In this document: piece after piece, positions 16,504 to 24,809 of the stretch
How positions within the stretch are numbered: position 1 is the first letter of the stretch
Layout of the letters: every line of letters begins with the position of its first letter
Source of the DNA: Chryseobacterium sp. G0162
GTDB lineage: Bacteria > Bacteroidota > Bacteroidia > Flavobacteriales > Weeksellaceae
NCBI RefSeq assembly: GCF_003815715.1
Contig: NZ_CP033922.1
Span: 3,892,001 to 3,956,000, forward strand
Direction: 5' to 3'
Length of the DNA stretch: 64,000 nt
Made by a program: the position numbers and the translations under genes
Notes under the pieces: generated by a model
Database searches by the model: none
What the model was told of the DNA's origin: nothing
What the model saw: only the letters and a program-made list of their open reading frames with translations

Positions 16504-16511
16504 CAAAATTA
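16504..16511 (-). promoter_or_regulatory. -7 promoter box for the riboswitch transcript
   Basis: CAAAATTA on the plus strand reads TAATTTTG on the minus strand. It lies about 30 bases before the riboswitch P1 stem, and between it and the upstream gene's stop codon at 16518. Confidence 0.55.
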
Positions 16512-16517
16512 ATGAAT

Positions 16518-17315
16518 TTATTCCGGATTATGATAAATAATCTGGCTGATTACTCTTCCCTTCTTGATAGTCCAAAGGGTTGTATATCTGTTTTCGCCGG
16601 AACCATTGATCATGTAAAGGAAAATGTTGTCATTGTCCAGAGAGGTTACTCCAATATTGTTGAAATCCATGGTAGGCTGGAACATATTTTTGATGGCTTC
16701 TCTCACGAAAACAGAACCTCTTCCAGGTTGTTGAAGTCTGATTGATTTAATCTCCGTCATTCCTTCAGGAAGATCATTTCCAATTCCCCATGGTTTTACT
16801 TTATCAATGGTAAGAAGCTTTCCTTCGGCATCTTTTTCCTTTTTACGGTAACTGGCATTAGATGGATATATGTCAATCACCACTTTACTTCTCTGGGCAG
16901 TAGGAATTTTAGGGTCAGAATTATCTGTAAAGATCAGTGATTTTCCGTTTTTAGATTTAGAAGGTGTATAGGCGGGAAGCTGATCAACAAAGGCAATGCG
17001 CTCTTTGTTCACCATTCCTTCTTTGTCAAGGGTTTCATAGCGTACAAAAGGTTTGTCCTCGTCCTGCTTTTCAGGATATTTGATCCAGATCCATTCCGTT
17101 TCTCCGGGAGCAGGCTTTACATAAACAAAAACATCCCCTTTGCGCATGCGGATCTTATCTACAATTTTCCTGTAATTATCCTTATGCACACGAACATTGG
17201 CATAGCCTTCTTCAGCTTTTACAACACCAAAAGGAACTTTATTCTGTCCTTTGACGAAGGCTAAAGAAAAAAAACTGAAAGCAGACAGGTACAATGTCTT
17301 GTTTACTGAAATCAT
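16518..17315 (-). CDS. Secreted SH3b-like domain protein, unknown function
   Basis: 265 residues from ATG 17315, chosen because MISVNKTLYLSAFSFFSLAF (cleavage near VKGQ) is a clear signal peptide; the frame extends further upstream without support. An SH3b-like segment follows (EEGYANVRVHKDNYRKIVDK). The C-terminus NIFLYMINGSGENRYTTLWT recalls the end of the protein at 39971-40642, so the two look like distant paralogues. It is probably transcribed with the two genes upstream on the same strand. No known function. Confidence 0.75.
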   Translation of the reverse strand: MISVNKTLYLSAFSFFSLAFVKGQNKVPFGVVKAEEGYANVRVHKDNYRKIVDKIRMRKGDVFVYVKPAPGETEWIWIKYPEKQDEDKPFVRYETLDKEGMVNKERIAFVDQLPAYTPSKSKNGKSLIFTDNSDPKIPTAQRSKVVIDIYPSNASYRKKEKDAEGKLLTIDKVKPWGIGNDLPEGMTEIKSIRLQQPGRGSVFVREAIKNMFQPTMDFNNIGVTSLDNDNIFLYMINGSGENRYTTLWTIKKGRVISQIIYHNPE

Positions 17316-17392
17316 CTTAACAAATTTTAGATCCCCAAATATATAAATTAAATGTTTTTTGGATGGGTAAAATAAAAAGGTATTTATTGAAA

Positions 17393-18280
17393 TTACCAAT
17401 ACCCTCTAAATAATTTATAAAATTCTTCATCAGGAATATGGTACTTATCATTCTCCAGTACCCATTCCAGGGATTCTTTGCTAAGGTTTAGTCTATCATA
17501 GGCTTTAGTTTTCAAATATTTTTGTTGTTCATTAGTGATACTGTATATTATTTGCCCTGTTTTATCATCTACCAATATTGTTATCTCTTTCGTCGTTCTG
17601 TCTTCTGGATGTGGATTGAGAAAGATGTACCAATAGGAATGAATATCATTAAAAGCTCTAGTGATACCTATATTAGGAAAGCCGTATGAATCTCCTATAG
17701 CCAGAAGGTCATAAAAACTCATTCTGAAATGAGAGTCATGGTCTATTTTCTTTTGTAATGTACCATCTTCAGAATAGGCATACCATATCCCTACCGGATA
17801 GCCGGAAGCTTTTACTCCATATCCAAAATGTCTTATGGTATGAATTAAGCCATTTTTATAGAAGTCAATTTGGGTCTGAATTGCGTTAGAGAATTGCTGG
17901 GTATAACCTGAATTTTCAGTTGTTCTTGTATACTTTTGTGTATCTCTTTTACCTGTCATAATAGAGCTGATTATTCCGTCCTTGAATTCATAAGAGATTA
18001 ATGGAACAAGGCTGTCAGCTTTGTCTTTCAATTCTACACTATGTGTATTGGTGTCTTGATTATAGGTTGCGGTGTAAAATATCCCATTGACAGGCTGCTT
18101 TTGTTTGGCATAGGAAACCAGGGTCTCATAAGTAGGTGTAATTAGGTTTTCCTTTGAAATATCATCAATTTTTATCGTACTGAATTTTTGTGCAGGATTT
18201 GGTGTTTTCTGCTGGGCATTCATAAAAGACGAAATACTGAAAATCCCAATTAAAAATACTGAGCGATAGATCTTGTACAT
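17393..18280 (-). CDS. Secreted MORN/YwqK-like protein, unknown function
   Basis: 295 residues with signal peptide MYKIYRSVFLIGIFSISSFM and cleavage near NAQ. A segment IDFYKNGLIHTIRHFGYGVK and PVGIWYAYSEDGTLQKKIDH reads like the MORN-type repeats of YwqK-family proteins (often annotated as immunity or antitoxin proteins). The C-terminus ends with an aromatic-rich FYKLFRGYW. Position between two other envelope proteins of unknown role suggests a shared unit. I would not assign a function. Confidence 0.7.
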   Translation of the reverse strand: MYKIYRSVFLIGIFSISSFMNAQQKTPNPAQKFSTIKIDDISKENLITPTYETLVSYAKQKQPVNGIFYTATYNQDTNTHSVELKDKADSLVPLISYEFKDGIISSIMTGKRDTQKYTRTTENSGYTQQFSNAIQTQIDFYKNGLIHTIRHFGYGVKASGYPVGIWYAYSEDGTLQKKIDHDSHFRMSFYDLLAIGDSYGFPNIGITRAFNDIHSYWYIFLNPHPEDRTTKEITILVDDKTGQIIYSITNEQQKYLKTKAYDRLNLSKESLEWVLENDKYHIPDEEFYKLFRGYW

Positions 18281-18313
18281 GTTAGAATAATGGTTTTATC
18301 TACAAATCTTGTA

Positions 18314-18976
18314 CTAAGACTCTGACCTCTGATTTGACGAGTCATAAATAGCCTTCGGATCATTTTTAAGATAATAGGAAAAGACTCCGAAGAAAAGAAG
18401 CACGAGCAGGAACAACGCTCCACATACATAAAAGGCAGTCCCAAAACCATAGCTGATGGTGACGCCGCCGCCTAATCCCATTCCAACTTTATTATTTCCA
18501 AGACCTTCCATCTTGGATTGGAATGTTAAATAGAAAGTTAATAAAGAGATAAGACCCAACAGGGAAATGGCAATATGATAGATATATTTTTTCTTAATAC
18601 TTTTTATCAGATGAATGACAATTCCTGCAATGGCAGCTAAAAAAGCAAGAATGATAAACGGACTTGGGGGAATATTCTCTTTGTTATTTTTATCATTGGA
18701 AGCATTAAGTGGTGAATACTCGCTGTCAGCATTTGACGATGAGTCATCAGAATCATTTCCAAAAGCGGACCCAAAGGGAGAGTTTTTTTTCAAATTCTCC
18801 TTCATACGATCATTCATTGCTTGCTTGGAAACGCCTGTTACCAAATCTGTTCCCTTAATAGACATTAAGGTGGTATCACCACACTTGATCAGGAAAAAAG
18901 GAAAGAAAAAACATAGAATAATGACGGTGTAACTTGGTATTGGAATAAGGTCTGATAATACTTTTAATGGCTTCAT
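18314..18976 (-). CDS. Four-helix membrane protein, unknown function
   Basis: 220 residues: one helix near the N-terminus (YTVIILCFFFPFFLIKCG), a polar loop rich in Ser, Asn and Asp (about 60-105), and three helices in the second half (FIILAFLAAIAGIVIHLI, a second, and YVCGALFLLVLLFFGVFSYY). It is the first of three same-strand envelope genes (18976 to 16518). The family is not recognised. Confidence 0.7.
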   Translation of the reverse strand: MKPLKVLSDLIPIPSYTVIILCFFFPFFLIKCGDTTLMSIKGTDLVTGVSKQAMNDRMKENLKKNSPFGSAFGNDSDDSSSNADSEYSPLNASNDKNNKENIPPSPFIILAFLAAIAGIVIHLIKSIKKKYIYHIAISLLGLISLLTFYLTFQSKMEGLGNNKVGMGLGGGVTISYGFGTAFYVCGALFLLVLLFFGVFSYYLKNDPKAIYDSSNQRSES

Positions 18977-19029
18977 AATTATTGTTTTTTGTTAAAAATA
19001 AGAAATTCTCATGAGAATATACAAAAGAA

Positions 19030-19055
19030 AAGAGAGCATCCTCAGACACTCTCTT
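19030..19055 (-). terminator. Terminator after mutS2
   Basis: AAGAGAG-N12-CTCTCTT inverted repeat, followed on the minus strand by TTTCTTTTGT. A second perfect hairpin, ATCCATTT-TC-AAATGGAT at 19095-19112, touches the mutS2 stop codon. Confidence 0.65.
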
Positions 19056-19111
19056 CCATTATTGTATTCAGTTAATTTTCAAACTCTCAAATTGATCCAT
19101 TTTCAAATGGA

Positions 19112-21259
19112 TTAAATTCTCTCTAGTTCATCTGCATCAATCGTCGTTTTGAAAGTTCCGTAATTGACAATCACTTTATTTCTGGAGATTTTCTCAATCG
19201 TTCCTACGCTGGTACTTCCGGTAATTCGAACACGCTGCCCTATTTTCATCCATATTTCGCGGTCACTCTTGCGTTTTTCTTCCAGTTTTTCGTTGGTTTC
19301 AGCAATTTTTTCAATCACTTCTTCCTTTTTAAGCTGTTGGGTGATCTTTCTCTTAACCACCTGAAGACGTTTGGATTCATCCTTATCAGCACCAATCTTT
19401 CTGAATTTTTCCTGTTCGAGCAATTTCACAAAGTCCTTCACCACATCTTTTCTGGATTTTCCTTTTGTATAGCTGTCAATGAACGTTTCAATCTTATTCC
19501 CGAATTGGAGTTTACGGTGTTCCTCTTCGTAAAGTTTCTGGAAATTGAATAGTTTCTGCTGAAGTTGGTCATTCAGTTTCTGAAGATTATCACGCTTGTC
19601 TTCTACAGATTCTTTTCTTTCCGCAAGATCCGATTTCAGTTTTTCAACCTCAAATTTCTCCTGTTGAAGCTTTACAATCGTTTTATCAAGATTCACAATG
19701 TCATGTTCTACCTTTTTCTTAGCAGAATGAATGATGAACCTTGGGATTTTATTCTTTTCAGCAACTTCAAAAGTAAAAGAACTTCCTGCTTGGCCAACCT
19801 CCAGTTTGTACATGGGCTCCAGGGTCTCTTCATTGAAAAGCATTGCCGCGTTCTGAGCATTTGGAAGCTGCTCTATAACCAATTTGATGTTGGTATAATG
19901 CGTTGTAATGATCGCAAAGCTCTTCTTATCGTAGAAAAATTCCATAAAACTTTCAGCCAAAGCACCTCCCAATTCAGGATCAGAACCCGTTCCGAACTCA
20001 TCAATCAGTAAAAGTGTATTCGCATCAGCCTCACGGATGATTCCGGACATTTTCTTTAATCTTGATGAATAAGTGGATAGATGGTTTTCAATAGATTGAT
20101 TATCACCTATATCAGTCATGATCTTTTCAAAGAAAAACATTTCGGACTTTGGATGAACAGGGACCAGAATCCCACTTTGAATCATCAATTGCAGCAAGCC
20201 TACAGTCTTTAATGTAATTGATTTTCCACCGGCATTAGGTCCGGAAATACATATAATTCTATTATGATCCGTTAAAGCCAGGGTTTGTGGGTGAATTGTT
20301 TTGTTCTCTACCTTATTTCTCAACCACAATAACGGATGGAAAGCATCCTTAAGTCTCAATGTTCTATGACGGTTGATCTTTGGAAGAACACCGTTGATAA
20401 GCTCAGCAAACTTAGCTTTAGCCATTATCAGGTCAAGATCAAAAATATACACCTGATATCTCCAAAGTTGAGGCTGGAATTCTGCCAGTTCAGCAGTAAG
20501 CGTTCTTAAAACTTTATCAATCTCTTTTTTCTCTTCCTCTTCATTTTCACGAAGTTTGAAATAATGTTTTACAACACTGTCCGGCTGGATATAGGTGATA
20601 GAACCGGTTTTTGAAATGCCCAGGGTTCTGCCCGGAACTCTTTTCTTAAATCCTGATTTTACCGCCAACACCCTTTGGTCGTCAATAATTGTTTCCCTTA
20701 TATCATCCAAAAAATCACTCTGTCCATATGTAGTCAGAGCACGGTTAAAGTTTTCCTGAATCGCTTTTTTAGCATGCTGGATCTCAGTTCTAATCCCTTT
20801 TAAAGCTGGGGATGCCTCACTTTTTACCTCACCAAAACGGTTGAATACCTTATCTACTTTGTCAATGATCTCTTTTCTGAATTCCAGGACAGAAACCTCT
20901 TCCAATAAAGTAGGAAACGTTTCCGGCATGGTAGGGAAGAACTTCTGTAATCTTCCGATCTGTTCCGTGATGGTTTTTATTTTAATGAAAGCACTGTTTT
21001 CCAGACGGTAGTTCTCAATCAGCATCAGTTTCAGCTCACTTTCAATATCTTCATACTCATCAAACGGAATTGCATTTGAACTTTCAAAACTCGACAGATA
21101 TTCTGATGTTTTTTTCAATGAAAGTTCCGCCTCGTCAATTTCCATCGGACGAAGTTGAAGAATTTTTTCTCTTGTTTTCGGAGAATACGCAAATGGGGAA
21201 ATTTCCGCGAGCAATTGCGGAAACTCTAATTCGTCTAAATCTTCTTTATCTATATACAC
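19112..21259 (-). CDS. mutS2: MutS2-family ATPase lacking the Smr domain
   Basis: 715 residues. Core and clamp helices (1-300), then the ATPase with Walker A GPNAGGKSITLKTVG (near 335-350), Walker B LLLIDEFGTGSDP and the STYSSRLKKM signature, followed by a long coiled coil (about 515-640) and a KOW/SH3-like end RVRITGSTSVGTIEKISRNK. Standard MutS2 is about 780 residues with a C-terminal Smr nuclease domain; here the protein ends about where that domain would begin. The family acts in recombination control and ribosome rescue in other bacteria. Its -7 box ends 4 bases before the ATG. Confidence 0.9.
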   Translation of the reverse strand: MYIDKEDLDELEFPQLLAEISPFAYSPKTREKILQLRPMEIDEAELSLKKTSEYLSSFESSNAIPFDEYEDIESELKLMLIENYRLENSAFIKIKTITEQIGRLQKFFPTMPETFPTLLEEVSVLEFRKEIIDKVDKVFNRFGEVKSEASPALKGIRTEIQHAKKAIQENFNRALTTYGQSDFLDDIRETIIDDQRVLAVKSGFKKRVPGRTLGISKTGSITYIQPDSVVKHYFKLRENEEEEKKEIDKVLRTLTAELAEFQPQLWRYQVYIFDLDLIMAKAKFAELINGVLPKINRHRTLRLKDAFHPLLWLRNKVENKTIHPQTLALTDHNRIICISGPNAGGKSITLKTVGLLQLMIQSGILVPVHPKSEMFFFEKIMTDIGDNQSIENHLSTYSSRLKKMSGIIREADANTLLLIDEFGTGSDPELGGALAESFMEFFYDKKSFAIITTHYTNIKLVIEQLPNAQNAAMLFNEETLEPMYKLEVGQAGSSFTFEVAEKNKIPRFIIHSAKKKVEHDIVNLDKTIVKLQQEKFEVEKLKSDLAERKESVEDKRDNLQKLNDQLQQKLFNFQKLYEEEHRKLQFGNKIETFIDSYTKGKSRKDVVKDFVKLLEQEKFRKIGADKDESKRLQVVKRKITQQLKKEEVIEKIAETNEKLEEKRKSDREIWMKIGQRVRITGSTSVGTIEKISRNKVIVNYGTFKTTIDADELERI

Positions 21260-21263
21260 AGTG

Positions 21264-21271
21264 CAAATTTA
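21264..21271 (-). promoter_or_regulatory. -7 promoter box of mutS2
   Basis: TAAATTTG on the minus strand ends 4 bases before the mutS2 ATG, so the predicted transcript has essentially no leader. Confidence 0.5.
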
Positions 21272-21292
21272 GTGAGAATTTTGATTATTACG

Positions 21293-21300
21293 TATATTTG
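21293..21300 (+). promoter_or_regulatory. -7 promoter box before the GNAT gene
   Basis: TATATTTG on the plus strand, 86 bases before the ATG at 21387 and divergent from the mutS2 promoter. Confidence 0.4.
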
Positions 21301-21386
21301 AGTGATTTACAAAATAGATTGATGGAAGAATTATTCCTTATTCTGTATTTCTTTTCAAAGATTTAATGATAATTTTTAATGAAAAT

Positions 21387-21893
21387 ATGAAACTGGAAAC
21401 AGAAAGACTGGTCTTAAAAGAGATCCATGAAGGTCATATAGAGGATATTCTTCGAATCAGAAGTAATGAGATTATCAACCAATATGTGAAAAGGAATTCT
21501 CCAAAAACCAACTATGATGCTTTGGAATTTATCCTCCATATTAAGAGGAAAACTCAAAATAAAGAGATTGTTTTCTGGGGAATTTCATATAAAGACACTC
21601 CCAATCTCATCGGAACTATTTGTTTATGGAAATTTTCGGAGGACAGAAAAACAGCTGAGGTTGGTTATGAACTATTACCAGAATATCATCGAAAAGGACT
21701 TATGTCCGAAGCTCTAAATGCTGTTTTAAATTATGGATATAATGAATTACAATTGCTGGAAGTTTTAGCCATCACAAGCAGATTCAATGAAAATTCTAAA
21801 CAGCTTCTTTTAAAATATCATTTTACCCTTGAAGAAGATCAAAAAGACAAAGATAATCCCGACAATATTATTTTTAGCTTAAAAAGAGACTAA
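21387..21893 (+). CDS. GNAT acetyltransferase, RimJ/RimL type
   Basis: 168 residues from ATG 21387 (MKLETERLVLKEIHEGHIED); an in-frame ATG 21 bases upstream is possible but less typical. The opening E-T-E-R-L-V-L-K and the acetyl-CoA loop VGYELLPEYHRKGLMSEAL define the RimJ/RimL branch, which acetylates protein N-termini or small molecules. The substrate is unknown. It stands alone, divergent from mutS2. Confidence 0.88.
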   Translation: MKLETERLVLKEIHEGHIEDILRIRSNEIINQYVKRNSPKTNYDALEFILHIKRKTQNKEIVFWGISYKDTPNLIGTICLWKFSEDRKTAEVGYELLPEYHRKGLMSEALNAVLNYGYNELQLLEVLAITSRFNENSKQLLLKYHFTLEEDQKDKDNPDNIIFSLKRD

Positions 21894-21957
21894 ACATTCA
21901 ATCCATCAGTTTTTTTTCTATCTTTAGCCTCAAACAGATTGAGAGTATACACAATAT

Positions 21958-22959
21958 ATGAAAAATGAAATAAAGTCCTTAACCGGGTTAAGGGGAATTG
22001 TAGCATTATGGGTCACTTTTTTTCATTTTAGTCATTTTAAGACGGATCTTATTCAGACTGTTGTTAAGAAAGGCTATGTTGCGGTAGATATCTTTTTTGT
22101 CTTAAGCGCATTTTTACTGGCAATTTCTTATGCTGATAAATTTAAAACCTTAAATTTTAGCGCGGTACAGAAGTTTTATAAGAAAAGAGTAAACAGGATT
22201 TATCCGGTCTATATTGTATCTGTTATTTTTATTGCTCTATTTCTGATTGAAACTTCAAAAACCAAATTTTTAGTTAATGCCGCTTTATTACAGTGTTTTT
22301 TTAATCCCAATTATTCATTAGGTACGGTCTATTGGTCATTAAGCACAGAATGGATTTGTTATCTGATATTTCCTTTTCTGCTTTTCTTCATCGTTCGGTA
22401 TAAAATACGCAGTGAAATATTGATTATTTCAGGCTTGGTTTTAAGAGTGATTCTCCCATATCTTCCTGATCAACTATATTTAGGCTCAGACATGCGGATG
22501 CAGATGATTAAATCTTCAGACTATCTTGATATTACTTATGGTTTAAATTCTTTGGTACGAACAGTATCATCTTACCTGTTGGGAATAGGGGCTGCTTTTT
22601 TAGCAGGTACCGGATTGCGAAAAAAAATAGTTATTTATATTGTATTAATTCTTTCTCTGTTATTACTATACACAGAAAAAGGACTCTTCTTTATCCCATT
22701 ATTATCAGCAATTATGATTAAACAGTTATATGATGGTGAAGATAATATGATCAAAAGGTTTTTAGGAAGTGGGGTGGTATATTTTCTGGGGAATATTTCT
22801 TATTCACTGTATATTATTCATTATATCGTCCTGAGAGAGAGATTGGTATTTCTTTCCTCTGAGCTTCTGAATAGCTTTCTATTGATAGGTTTATCTATTG
22901 TTTTATCTTATTTTTCTTATATTTTAATTGAAAGAAAAGTGAAGATATTTAAAGTCTGA
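21958..22959 (+). CDS. Acyltransferase 3 family membrane protein (OafA/YrhL-like)
   Basis: 333 residues, about ten membrane helices. N-terminal [20 protein letters not shown] contains the family's catalytic His region (R-G-x-x-A-x-x-V-x-x-x-H), and [14 protein letters not shown] and [15 protein letters not shown] are typical of the family. These proteins transfer acetyl or other acyl groups to surface polysaccharides or similar acceptors. No polysaccharide genes are adjacent. It lacks the extra C-terminal SGNH domain found in longer members. Confidence 0.88.
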   Translation: MKNEIKSLTGLRGIVALWVTFFHFSHFKTDLIQTVVKKGYVAVDIFFVLSAFLLAISYADKFKTLNFSAVQKFYKKRVNRIYPVYIVSVIFIALFLIETSKTKFLVNAALLQCFFNPNYSLGTVYWSLSTEWICYLIFPFLLFFIVRYKIRSEILIISGLVLRVILPYLPDQLYLGSDMRMQMIKSSDYLDITYGLNSLVRTVSSYLLGIGAAFLAGTGLRKKIVIYIVLILSLLLLYTEKGLFFIPLLSAIMIKQLYDGEDNMIKRFLGSGVVYFLGNISYSLYIIHYIVLRERLVFLSSELLNSFLLIGLSIVLSYFSYILIERKVKIFKV

Positions 22960-22984
22960 ATTATGCTTTTATTTTAATATTAAT

Positions 22985-22992
22985 TACTTTTG
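22985..22992 (+). promoter_or_regulatory. -7 promoter box of ung
   Basis: TACTTTTG ends 4 bases before the ung ATG (22997), another case of a box abutting the start codon. Confidence 0.5.
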
Positions 22993-22996
22993 CAAT

Positions 22997-23638
22997 ATGA
23001 CCTGGACAGAAATTTTAGCCCCGATAAAAAGCACTGAATACTTTACAACCCTTTGGGGAAAAGTAAAGAACGAATATGCAACCACCAAAGTTTTTCCTCC
23101 TAAAAATCAAATTTTCAGAGCGTTGGAACTGACCCCGTTTGAGGATGTTGAGGTAGTGATTATTGGTCAGGATCCTTATCATAACGATTATCAGGCTAAT
23201 GGGTTGTGTTTTTCTGTTTCTGAGCAGGTTACAGCGCCGCCATCCCTTAAAAATATTTTTATCGAACTAAAAGATGATCTTGGAGTGATAAGGACTTCCA
23301 AAGAATTAGATGACTGGGGGAAACAGGGGGTTCTTTTGCTAAATGCAACATTAACGGTACGGGCACATACCCCAAATTCTCATAAAGATCTTGGTTGGGA
23401 ACAATTTACCAACTTTATCATCAAGGAAATTTCAGATAAAAAAGAAAATGTAGTCTTCGTATTATGGGGTGCTTTTGCACAGAAAAAAGCCGAACTCATT
23501 GATCCGGCTAAGCATTTTATATTGAAATCGGCACATCCGTCACCGTTTTCTGTTTATAGAGGATTCTTCGGAAGCAAGCCTTTCTCAAAAATTAATGAAT
23601 ATCTTGTTTCCAAAGGGAAAAAACCTATTTCGTGGTAG
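22997..23638 (+). CDS. ung: Uracil-DNA glycosylase (family 1)
   Basis: 213 residues, full length. The water-activating loop GQDPYHNDYQANGLCFSV (Asp59), the LLLNATLTVRAHTPNSH segment with the uracil-binding Asn, and the DNA-intercalation loop HPSPFSVYRGFFGSKPFSK are all present. It removes uracil from DNA to start base excision repair. Its last 14 bases overlap the end of the convergent lipoprotein gene, and no terminator separates them. Confidence 0.97.
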   Translation: MTWTEILAPIKSTEYFTTLWGKVKNEYATTKVFPPKNQIFRALELTPFEDVEVVIIGQDPYHNDYQANGLCFSVSEQVTAPPSLKNIFIELKDDLGVIRTSKELDDWGKQGVLLLNATLTVRAHTPNSHKDLGWEQFTNFIIKEISDKKENVVFVLWGAFAQKKAELIDPAKHFILKSAHPSPFSVYRGFFGSKPFSKINEYLVSKGKKPISW

Positions 23639-24122
23639 CGTCAGATGAAGCCCCGGCTTTTTTAATACTGACTCCTATTTTATATTTTCCATTTAATGCT
23701 GTAGCTCCTTCTGATTTAGGATATGGAGTTACCTCTTGTAAAGTAATAGTGTAGCCGTTGAAATCTGCCGATTGGCGATAGTTTCGATTGGGAAAGTCCA
23801 TGCTTGCAAGGTTCAAAAGTACAGGTCGGGTAGAGGTTCCCATGACTTCTACTTGTGCAAGAGCCACTCCGGCCCAGATACAATTTACTCCTTCAGGGCA
23901 ACGGCTGTCTTCAGAAACCCCTTTGAAAGTAATATTCATCTGATATTCTTTCAGGAATCTATTTTCTCCTTCATTCAGGTAAATGAGATCATTCTTCTGA
24001 TCATTAGACTTTGTATTGGTTGTCATTTCAGGGGCTTTTGTATCTGCTTTTGTTTTCTTTTGAGAATCGCATCCCGTTAATGCGAAAATTCCCAGGCTAA
24101 GTATGAGGGCTTTATGGAACAT
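23625..24122 (-). CDS. Predicted lipoprotein, unknown function
   Basis: 165 residues from ATG 24122 (MFHKALILSLGIFALTGCDS, lipobox LTGC); the frame upstream to 24155 overlaps the neighbour and adds no signal. A Lys/Thr-rich linker follows, then a compact domain with a likely disulfide in SRCPEGVNCIWAG, a motif I have seen in small flavobacterial envelope proteins but cannot name a function for. It lies 19 bases after the DUF456 gene on the same strand and is probably cotranscribed with it. Confidence 0.78.
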   Translation of the reverse strand: MFHKALILSLGIFALTGCDSQKKTKADTKAPEMTTNTKSNDQKNDLIYLNEGENRFLKEYQMNITFKGVSEDSRCPEGVNCIWAGVALAQVEVMGTSTRPVLLNLASMDFPNRNYRQSADFNGYTITLQEVTPYPKSEGATALNGKYKIGVSIKKAGASSDATTK

Positions 24123-24141
24123 GATTTTTTCTTTTTTTGAG

Positions 24142-24633
24142 TTAAATAATATCAAACATATTAAGAAGTACTACCAAAAACATTGCCACACCTACTACGA
24201 AACTAAAGCCGGTGCCGTAGATAAAACCGATTAAAGCCCCTTTAGTAGATTGTAAAGCTTTGTTCATATCCTTGCTGTCATGAAGCATTTCACCAATAAA
24301 TACGCCTGCAAACATTCCAACCAGAAAGCCTAACGGAATCGGAATGAATATTCCCACAATAGTTCCTATTACAGAACCAATGCTTCCCCAACGTGTCCCG
24401 CCATATTTTCTGTTGGTTCTTGCGGGAATCACATAGCTTAAAACCACAGAGGCAGCTGTGAGGATTCCGAAAGCCCAAACATAGAGCATGGGAAGATCAG
24501 CATCTGTCCCGAATTTGTAGATCAGTAAACCGCAAATACTTAATAAAAGTCCTGGTAAAACAGGGAGAAATGTTCCCAATATTCCGACAAACAATAAAAC
24601 AAGACAGAGAATATTAATGACAGTTGTATCCAT
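24142..24633 (-). CDS. DUF456 family membrane protein
   Basis: 163 residues, four to five membrane helices, with the DUF456 pattern GILGTFLPVLPGLLLSICG, ARTNRKYGGTRWGSIGS and IPLGFLVGMFAGVFIGE. These Gly-rich helices recall glycine-zipper membrane proteins. No molecular function is established for the family. The downstream lipoprotein gene follows closely. Confidence 0.88.
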   Translation of the reverse strand: MDTTVINILCLVLLFVGILGTFLPVLPGLLLSICGLLIYKFGTDADLPMLYVWAFGILTAASVVLSYVIPARTNRKYGGTRWGSIGSVIGTIVGIFIPIPLGFLVGMFAGVFIGEMLHDSKDMNKALQSTKGALIGFIYGTGFSFVVGVAMFLVVLLNMFDII

Positions 24634-24796
24634 TCTTTAAAATATAAACGAAGATATGAAACCTGAGTGATTCAACAAATAGGCCTGATTATGAAAATAC
24701 AGGAGTTTCCTGAGTGGTATAAAGAAATTTTACTACCGTTTTGAAATTTGGGATGAAAATTGATTGTGAATAGTAACATCATCATCCTTAATTTTA

Positions 24797-24804
24797 TAAA
24801 TTTG
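24797..24804 (+). promoter_or_regulatory. -7 promoter box of the mechanosensitive channel gene
   Basis: TAAATTTG ends 5 bases before the ATG at 24810. Confidence 0.5.
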
Positions 24805-24809
24805 CTGTA

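Noticed and set aside
19565..20011. 148-codon plus-strand ORF
   Set aside because: Antisense to the coiled coil of mutS2.
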